DNA of 8,007 nt, from contig JBDTCO010000148.1 in the NCBI GenBank assembly GCA_039923495.1, positions 1 through 8,007 on the forward strand, in the 5' to 3' direction. The translations under genes were made by a program, and so were the position numbers. The notes under the pieces are model-generated. The model saw only the letters and a program-made list of their open reading frames with translations, did no database searches and was not told the origin of the DNA. Source of the DNA: JBDTCO01 sp039923495. GTDB taxonomy: Bacteria; Myxococcota_A; Polyangia; Palsa-1104. Below, piece after piece: positions 1 to 4,385 of this stretch (position 1 is the first letter of the stretch; the number at the start of each line of letters is the position of its first letter).

Positions 1-203
1 TGCTGCATCAGTACGCATTCACGGGCGCGTCGGCACCGAGCACCACCGCGACGTCGATGTCGGCAGATTGCAACGACTGGACCTCGGCGTCCTCGGCGCT
101 CTACGCCACGTCGGGCGAGGTCGACTCGATCGCCAACTGGTGGTCGATTAGTCTGATCTACGCCTGCAACTCGGGCATCGCGATCTACTGCGTAGAACAG
201 TAG
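1..203 (+). CDS. C-terminal end of a secreted DUF1554-like protein (5' truncated by window edge)
   Basis: Only the last 66 codons are visible; the reading frame starts at base 3 and ends in TAG at 201-203. The fragment is rich in Ser/Thr/Ala with spaced Trp and Cys: a CNDWTS motif, then two adjacent tryptophans (NWWS), then a Cys-containing stretch and the terminal motif IYCVEQ. A CNxWTS motif followed by W, C and a final (L/I)YC(V/F)(E/Q)Q is how I remember the ends of DUF1554-type extracellular domains, found in Leptospira and in myxobacterial and planctomycete surface proteins. By inference this is an exported or surface lipoprotein whose cysteines form disulfides, but the signal peptide lies outside the window. 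Function is unknown. It is convergent with the next gene. The coding frame and stop are reasonably sure; the family name is less so. Confidence 0.55.
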   Translation, partial: LHQYAFTGASAPSTTATSMSADCNDWTSASSALYATSGEVDSIANWWSISLIYACNSGIAIYCVEQ

Positions 204-206
204 CGT

Positions 207-269
207 CGTCGGGCGTTGGTGGTCGTAGTACCGGCGAGTCACGAGGGGCGCGCTGTGGCCAACCCGACG
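207..269. terminator. Long inverted repeat between convergent genes, possible bidirectional terminator
   Basis: CGTCGGG (207-213) and TTGG (216-219) are complementary to CCAA (259-262) and CCCGACG (263-269), giving an 11-bp stem with a two-base bulge (214-215) and a loop of about 39 nt. It lies entirely in the 87-bp gap between a rightward gene ending at 203 and a leftward gene ending at 291. A short T run (TTTT, 285-288) follows on the + strand. The position suits a shared terminator, but the loop is large and the T run sits 15 bases after the stem, so this is tentative. Confidence 0.35.
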
Positions 270-290
270 CAGCGACGCGAAGCTGTTTTC

Positions 291-1079
291 CTATTCGGGG
301 CGTCCTGGCGTCTTCGCGCTGCGCAGCGCCGTCACGACGAACAGCGCAATGAACGGTGAGTACACGAGCTGCTGCGAGCGCATCCACAGGTGCACGAGCG
401 CGACGAGCCCGCCGAAGAGCAGCTGGGAGCGATGGCCGCGCGGCGTCGTGCGCGGATCGGTGATCATGAGAAAGGCGAAGATGAGCGTGCTCGTGTTGAG
501 CTCCGGCACGAGGATCCACAGCGGCTTCACGTGCAACAGCAGCGTGCCGACCGGCAGCCCCACGAGCAGCACCGTCGCGTAGTAGCCTGCCGTGCAGCGC
601 CAGACGGCGCCGACGGACGTGGCCGCGACGCCGAAGGCGACCGTCATCACCATGAGCCATGGCGACGACGAGAACTGGTCCGGGCGAACCTGCAGCGAGT
701 CGGGCACGAGGGCGAGCGCGGCGACGATCGCGAAGTTGGTCGGGTTGAAGAGATGGCCGCGCGGCGTTCGCAGCACGTACTTGGACGTGATCGCCAGCGC
801 GGCCACGGCGGGGTAGAACCACGGCTCCGTCGAGCGCAGGAGGATGAGCAGGCTCACGCCCGCAACGGAGGCCGACAGCACGCGGTCCTTCACGAGCGCG
901 CGCACATCCGGCGCGGCGCGCAGCTTGCGGACGCTGAACAGCAGCTCGACGGCGATGGCGGCTCCGATGCTGCTCACGATCTGCGCTGCGCTTCGCTGCA
1001 GCGCGAACAGCACGAGGCCGAAGCCGAGCAGCAGCAAGTTGTTGCCGAGCACGAACAGCCGCGCGTCGAGGCGCTTCAT
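291..1079 (-). CDS. NQR2/RnfD-family integral membrane protein (stand-alone)
   Basis: A 262-aa, strongly hydrophobic protein with about eight predicted membrane segments. It resembles the NQR2/RnfD/RnfE family, the membrane subunit of the Rnf and Na+-NQR electron-transport complexes. Visible family landmarks are SKYVLR (99-104) followed by HLFNPTNFAIV (109-119), and ITDPRTTP (206-213), matching the family's NPxNF and (A/I)TDPxT(S/T)P blocks. The S/T-G-A-T motif that carries covalent FMN in canonical NqrB/RnfD is not visible, so flavin binding is doubtful. I chose the start at 1079 because its ATG overlaps the stop of the CRTAC1 gene (ATGA, 1076-1079), which indicates translational coupling; an in-frame upstream Met at 1163 lies inside that gene. 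No rnfA, B, C, E or G or other nqr gene is in the window. Family membership is fairly secure; the role (partner electron carrier, ion coupling) is unknown. Confidence 0.75.
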   Translation of the reverse strand: MKRLDARLFVLGNNLLLLGFGLVLFALQRSAAQIVSSIGAAIAVELLFSVRKLRAAPDVRALVKDRVLSASVAGVSLLILLRSTEPWFYPAVAALAITSKYVLRTPRGHLFNPTNFAIVAALALVPDSLQVRPDQFSSSPWLMVMTVAFGVAATSVGAVWRCTAGYYATVLLVGLPVGTLLLHVKPLWILVPELNTSTLIFAFLMITDPRTTPRGHRSQLLFGGLVALVHLWMRSQQLVYSPFIALFVVTALRSAKTPGRPE

Positions 1080-2875
1080 CGTCGCTCGCCGCTGCCCTGC
1101 TCGAGCGTGACGTAGCGATCCGTCGCGACGTCGCCGAAGTGCTCGCGCATCCCGTCCGGCCACGTCACGTCCACGCCGACGGGAGACGCGTCCTCACCGA
1201 GCCCGAAGTGCAGCCGCGGATCGTTCTGCCCGCGGTAGCCGTTCCCCGGGTTCTTCTCGCGGAGCAGTCGCTTGCCCGATGCGAGCTGCACCGTGGCGCG
1301 TGCGCCCAGCGCGTCGCGTGCGTGGCTCGGTCCGACGAGCGCGAGGCCGAGCCAGTGCCCGTGCCGCGGCGTCTCGTTGTGATATGCGAGCAGCGGGCCG
1401 CCGTTGTTGCCGACGAGCAGATCGACCCGGCCATCGTTGTCCCAGTCGATGAGGGCGATCGCCTGACCCTCCTCGAGGTCGTCGATGCCCGCGCTGGCGC
1501 TGACGTCCTCGAAGTGACCGTCGTGGTTCCAGAACAGACAGCTGCGCTCGAAGCCCGACTGCACGTAGCGGTTGAAGTCGGGGTAGAGCGCGAGCCGGAA
1601 GCGAAGCTCCGGTGGCGTCGACGCGAGCGTGTTGCGGACGAACGAGAACGACCGCGTGGCGTCCGAACGATCGTGCACGCCGAGCCCGCGGGCCTTGCCG
1701 TTGATGACGAAGAGATCGAGCGCACCGTCGTCGTCGAAGTCCGCGAACTTGGCGCCCCACGCCCAGCCGCATCGACCCACGCCCGCCTGCCCCGCCACGT
1801 TGGAGAACGAGCTGCCGTTCCACTTCCACAGGATGTTCTTGGTGGTGGCGAACGGCGGCACGTACATGTTCGTGACGTACAGGCTCATGCGGCCCGAGTT
1901 GTCGAAGTCCGCCCAGTCCGAGTTCATGCCCGAAAATCCGTGCTCCACGTACGGCATGAGGTGCGTCGCGTTCACCGCGTCCTTGCCGTCGACGTTGCGG
2001 AACAGCGCGTCGTAATAGTAGTCGTCGCTGAGGAACAGGTCGGGCCAGCCATCGTCGTCGAAGTCGTGGATGCCGACCGCGGTGGTGTGGGCCTGCAGCG
2101 CGTGCAGCGCGGCGAAGCGAGCGGGTGGTGGGTGATGAAAGCCGGTCGCGCTGCCGAACATGATCTCGGTGCGGCCGCCCGAGCGAACGCCCGACTGTCC
2201 GAAGACGTGCGCCAGCGGCAGATAGGTGCGCAGATCGACGTCGGGGTAATAATTTCCGAAGACGACGTCGAGCCAGCCGTCCCGATCGAAGTCGATGACG
2301 TTCACCATCTTCGGGTTCGAGCAGTAGCGCTCGAACGAGCTCGAGCGCTCGAACCTCCGTCGCGCCTCGTTCCACACGAGGTAGGTGTGACACCCCATGC
2401 GCGAGAGCATCACGTCGGTGTGCCCGTCGCGATCGAAGTCGGCGAAGAACGCCATCGAGCCCGGGTCCTGCTTGGGCATGTCGTCGAGCCCGAGCGCGCG
2501 GCCGGTCTCCTGGAACGAGACCCCGTGATCGTTGTGGAAGAAGAGGTTCGGCTGCTCTGGGTGGGGCCGCACGAAGTACACGTCCATCCAGCCGTCCTCG
2601 TCGACGTCGACGACCGAGATGGACGGCGGGATCGACATGAGCGGCAGGTAGCTCTTCGTGTCGGGGTTGGGAAAGTAGTACCGGTGGCTCGCGGCCAGGC
2701 CCACCTCGCGGCTGCGCTCGTGAAACGCAAATGGCGAGGCCGCGAGGATCTCGGCGCTCGGCGGCCTCTCGTACACGCTGCCACCGCCGGCGCGCAGCCG
2801 TCCCATCCCCACGATGAGGCCGAGGAAGAGCGCCGCCACGGCGGGCCCTTGCCATCGCAGGAGTGAGCCCTTCAT
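1076..2875 (-). CDS. CRTAC1-family FG-GAP/VCBS beta-propeller protein with C-terminal ASPIC/UnbV domain
   Basis: A 599-aa exported protein. Residues 1-30 hold basic residues and one hydrophobic segment (AVAALFLGLIVGMG), a signal peptide or membrane anchor. Seven calcium-binding-type blades of the form DxDxDGxxD follow, with first aspartates at D90, D146, D195, D271, D323, D379 and D477; the fifth (DFDNSGRMS) is degenerate and has lost its last Asp. Residues about 505-595 match the ASPIC/UnbV domain, including LGARATVQ, NGYRGQNDPRLHFGLG and VTWPDG. This architecture is typical of CRTAC1/UnbV-like proteins, which are usually extracytoplasmic; their biochemical role is poorly known, and binding or scaffolding is the usual inference. 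It is the first gene of a two-gene leftward unit, its stop overlapping the RnfD-like gene by ATGA. The ATG at 2875 has no strong Shine-Dalgarno, but it directly precedes a complete export signal. Confidence 0.9.
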   Translation of the reverse strand: MKGSLLRWQGPAVAALFLGLIVGMGRLRAGGGSVYERPPSAEILAASPFAFHERSREVGLAASHRYYFPNPDTKSYLPLMSIPPSISVVDVDEDGWMDVYFVRPHPEQPNLFFHNDHGVSFQETGRALGLDDMPKQDPGSMAFFADFDRDGHTDVMLSRMGCHTYLVWNEARRRFERSSSFERYCSNPKMVNVIDFDRDGWLDVVFGNYYPDVDLRTYLPLAHVFGQSGVRSGGRTEIMFGSATGFHHPPPARFAALHALQAHTTAVGIHDFDDDGWPDLFLSDDYYYDALFRNVDGKDAVNATHLMPYVEHGFSGMNSDWADFDNSGRMSLYVTNMYVPPFATTKNILWKWNGSSFSNVAGQAGVGRCGWAWGAKFADFDDDGALDLFVINGKARGLGVHDRSDATRSFSFVRNTLASTPPELRFRLALYPDFNRYVQSGFERSCLFWNHDGHFEDVSASAGIDDLEEGQAIALIDWDNDGRVDLLVGNNGGPLLAYHNETPRHGHWLGLALVGPSHARDALGARATVQLASGKRLLREKNPGNGYRGQNDPRLHFGLGEDASPVGVDVTWPDGMREHFGDVATDRYVTLEQGSGERR

Positions 2876-3018
2876 GGCGCGGCAGCCTACACGATCGAGT
2901 TCGGCTCGCGTGCAACGCCATGCGCGGCGGAGGCAGGCGGGCTCTCGCGAGCCGCTCGACCCGCTGGTACGCGGCGATCCTGTCGCTGCTGCCCACGTTG
3001 ACAGCGGTCGTAGGGCTC

Positions 3019-3032
3019 ACGTGCCCGCACGT
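3019..3032. promoter_or_regulatory. 6-2-6 dyad, possible operator upstream of the CRTAC1/RnfD-like unit
   Basis: ACGTGC-CC-GCACGT is a perfect inverted repeat with a two-base centre, 144 bp upstream of the start at 2875 and 113 bp beyond the DUF4142 stop. Its size and symmetry would suit a dimeric regulator. I could not identify a convincing -35/-10 pair around it, so its role is inferred from symmetry and location only. In GC-rich DNA such a repeat can occur by chance. Confidence 0.25.
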
Positions 3033-3144
3033 CTCGCGCATCTCGGGACCCTCCTGGTTGCGGGCCGAGACGACATTTTCTCACGCTTCAAATGGTCCGA
3101 AGAATGGGGGACACGTCAGCACCAGCGACCGGATGGAGCGAGAG

Positions 3145-3786
3145 CTACCTCGGGTTGCGATCGACCGGGAGGGCGTTCACTTCGCGCTTGAGCTCGCGCT
3201 TGTGGCGACGGGCAAACGCGCGGAGCGATATGTGGGTTCCGCTCATTGCTTCGCTGCGAAACAACTCCACCGTGTCAGCCAGGTCCGTCGCAAGTTGATC
3301 GAGCAGCGCGCGGTCGAAACCGTCGGCGGGTAGGTGCTGCAAGTGCTGGTAGATCTCGATCCTCCGAAAGGTCGGGCTCGCAGGCAGTGGCCACTCCGCT
3401 GAATGCGCGAGCTGCTGCAGCTCGTGCAGGAACTCGCCCTGAGTGCGCATCAGCTCGCCGCCGAGCTGGCGCACCGCCGCGGTGTTCCCGCGGCTCTGAG
3501 CCAGCTCGCCGAGCTTGACGTTCGCGTCGAGGTGCGCCGCAGCCGCCCCCACGAAGCTCTGGTCGACGAGCGACATCTTCCGCAGCTCCTTCTGTTTTGG
3601 CGAGTTGACCGGCTGCGGTGAACCGGGCCACCGTTGAGCCACTGCAAGCCCTGGAATCAGCAGCGCCGCGATCAGCACAGGCATTCGCCACGCTGCAGTC
3701 CCGGCTACCCGCCAGCGACGCACAGAACCTGGTGCGAGCAAGACATGTGCTGGCCGACCGCGGCGCGGATTCAAGGGATGGCTCAT
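3145..3786 (-). CDS. Secreted DUF4142 family protein
   Basis: A 213-aa protein. An Arg-rich stretch (1-34) precedes a hydrophobic segment PVLIAALLIPGLAVA with a likely signal-peptidase site after AVA (about residue 50), so it should be periplasmic or envelope-located. Residues about 71-205 resemble DUF4142, a ferritin-like helical-bundle domain: SLVDQSFVGAAAAHLDAN, then LGELAQSRGNTAAVRQLGGE, then helices rich in Leu/His/Glu with LPASP between them. The molecular function of DUF4142 is not established; it is often seen in stress-related settings. I chose the start at 3786 because it overlaps the upstream stop as ATGA (3783-3786) and has GGGAG at good distance. An alternative Met at 3684 would remove the Arg-rich extension and give a more ordinary signal peptide, but lacks a visible ribosome-binding site. 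It is the second gene of a leftward pair. Confidence 0.75.
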   Translation of the reverse strand: MSHPLNPRRGRPAHVLLAPGSVRRWRVAGTAAWRMPVLIAALLIPGLAVAQRWPGSPQPVNSPKQKELRKMSLVDQSFVGAAAAHLDANVKLGELAQSRGNTAAVRQLGGELMRTQGEFLHELQQLAHSAEWPLPASPTFRRIEIYQHLQHLPADGFDRALLDQLATDLADTVELFRSEAMSGTHISLRAFARRHKRELKREVNALPVDRNPR

Positions 3787-4046
3787 GAAGTGTGGCTCCC
3801 ACCTTTTCCAAGGAAGAGGTTGTAGAGCGCCGCGAAGACGACGCCGAAGAAGAGCCCGTAGCCGACCGTTTCGACCAGCCCGAGCAAGAAGCTGCCCCAC
3901 GAGATCCAGTGGAACCCGGGCAGGAGCTCGATCCACGCGCGATACATCTGGGCGCCGAATAACAGGCAGTAGCTAACACATATCAAGTAGTTGAGAGCGA
4001 GAAAGCAAGCCGTCGCCGCTCCCAGTGATTTCCAGTCGAGTCGCAT
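3783..4046 (-). CDS. Small two-helix membrane protein, DUF5676-like
   Basis: An 87-aa protein beginning MRLDWKSLG. It has two hydrophobic segments, about residues 9-31 (AATACFLALNYLICVSYCLLF) and 52-80, separated by the loop MYRAWIELLPGFHWISWGSF. The LDW(K/R)xLG start, the LLPGFxWxSWGSFLLGLVE block and the YNLFLGK end match my memory of the DUF5676 family, small inner-membrane proteins of unknown function; the length is normal for it. A clear AGGAG (4054-4058) lies 7 bases upstream of the ATG. Its stop overlaps the DUF4142 start by ATGA, so the two are probably co-translated. Bases about 3959-4010, in the first helix, are noticeably less GC-rich than neighbouring genes; this partly reflects hydrophobic codons but could also hint at transfer. 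The gene is confident, the family name fairly so, the function unknown. Confidence 0.75.
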   Translation of the reverse strand: MRLDWKSLGAATACFLALNYLICVSYCLLFGAQMYRAWIELLPGFHWISWGSFLLGLVETVGYGLFFGVVFAALYNLFLGKGGSHTS

Positions 4047-4053
4047 CTGTTTT

Positions 4054-4058
4054 CTCCT
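4054..4058 (-). promoter_or_regulatory. Shine-Dalgarno of the DUF5676-like gene
   Basis: On the - strand this reads AGGAG, 7 bases before the ATG at 4046. It is among the clearest ribosome-binding sites in the window and fixes the start of the DUF5676/DUF4142 pair. Confidence 0.75.
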
Positions 4059-4175
4059 GAAGGTGTCCGCCGAAGACCCTCGACACTATCGCTGGCCGTC
4101 GTTATCTCGTGCGTGGGTAGCGCCCGTCCTGTGCAATTGTCGCGCCGGGTAGCGATTGGTCGAGAGAGGTGAGGA

Positions 4176-4364
4176 GTGCGCGACTGGAGCGTGTCGAGTG
4201 CCTCATGCAGGGCCGTCGTCCGCTGCGAGAACGGTGGCTTGTTGATCCTGGTTCAGGCCGATCCGAACCTCGACCAGACGTCCATCCCCGCAGCGTCGGG
4301 CCCCGCAGCGTCGGGCCCCGCAGCGTCGGGCCGCGCAGCGTCGGGCCGCGCAGCGTCGGGTTGA
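4176..4364 (+). CDS. Doubtful small ORF with PAASG/RAASG pentapeptide repeats
   Basis: A 62-codon frame starts with GTG and has purine-rich GAGAGG seven or so bases upstream (4163-4168). It ends in five pentapeptides, PAASG three times and RAASG twice, encoded by the 15-bp repeats, then TGA (4362-4364). It is in the same frame as the PLD gene, whose ATG lies 21 bp after this stop, so it could act as an upstream ORF or be a decayed N-terminal extension. The first part matches no family I know. It may be a chance frame in GC-rich DNA; I list it only because the frame, the repeats and the downstream gene coincide. Confidence 0.15.
   Translation: MRDWSVSSASCRAVVRCENGGLLILVQADPNLDQTSIPAASGPAASGPAASGRAASGRAASG
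4286..4360. repeat. Five perfect-length 15-bp tandem repeats upstream of the PLD gene
   Basis: There are three copies of CCCCGCAGCGTCGGG (4286-4300, 4301-4315, 4316-4330) followed by two of CCGCGCAGCGTCGGG (4331-4345, 4346-4360). The array has no spacers and one internal C-to-G variant. It ends 25 bp before the ATG at 4386. Each unit can fold as CCCG-CAGCGT-CGGG (variant units as a shorter stem), and junctions between the first units create GGGCCC palindromes. If transcribed, it would sit in the 5' leader of the PLD mRNA. The grouping of variants suggests recent slippage or unequal crossing-over. Confidence 0.97.
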
Positions 4365-4385
4365 TAGCCGAGAGGCGGGCAACCC

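Larger units (their letters stand above)
4047..4385. other. Divergent intergenic region between the DUF5676/DUF4142 pair and the PLD gene
   Basis: These 339 bp must carry the promoters for both divergent units, but I cannot find a convincing sigma-70 -35/-10 pair on either strand. The region contains two direct copies of GGGTAGCG (4115-4122 and 4147-4154, 32 bp apart, about three helical turns), a CAATTG palindrome between them (4134-4139), and the five 15-bp tandem repeats described separately. A possible GTG-started 62-codon frame (4176-4364) runs through the repeats and stops 21 bp before the PLD start. Confidence 0.5.

Noticed and set aside
1080..1163. Longer form of the RnfD-like protein starting at 1163
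   Set aside because: The added 28 residues are Arg-rich and lie wholly inside the CRTAC1 gene; the ATGA overlap at 1076-1079 gives a better start.
1139..2866. Long open frame on the + strand opposite the CRTAC1 gene (575 codons)
   Set aside because: It is an antisense shadow caused by high GC content. Its product is a low-complexity Arg/Val/Glu-rich string with no domain, whereas the - strand frame encodes clear propeller repeats and an ASPIC/UnbV domain.
2940..2953. GGCTC-TCGC-GAGCC hairpin downstream of the DUF4142 gene as a terminator
   Set aside because: The stem is only 5 bp, about 190 bp from the stop, and has no T run on either side.
2998..3003. TTGACA, a perfect -35 box, on the + strand
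   Set aside because: No -10 element follows at 16-18 bp and no + strand gene lies downstream for over 1 kb.
3787..3936. Longer form of the DUF4142 protein starting at 3936
   Set aside because: The extra 50 residues overlap the DUF5676-like gene in another frame and are Arg-rich shadow sequence; the ATGA overlap at 3783-3786 with an upstream GGGAG is preferred.
4286..4360. The repeats as a CRISPR array or REP elements
   Set aside because: Units are 15 bp and directly abutting with no spacers, and no cas or RAYT transposase gene is present.
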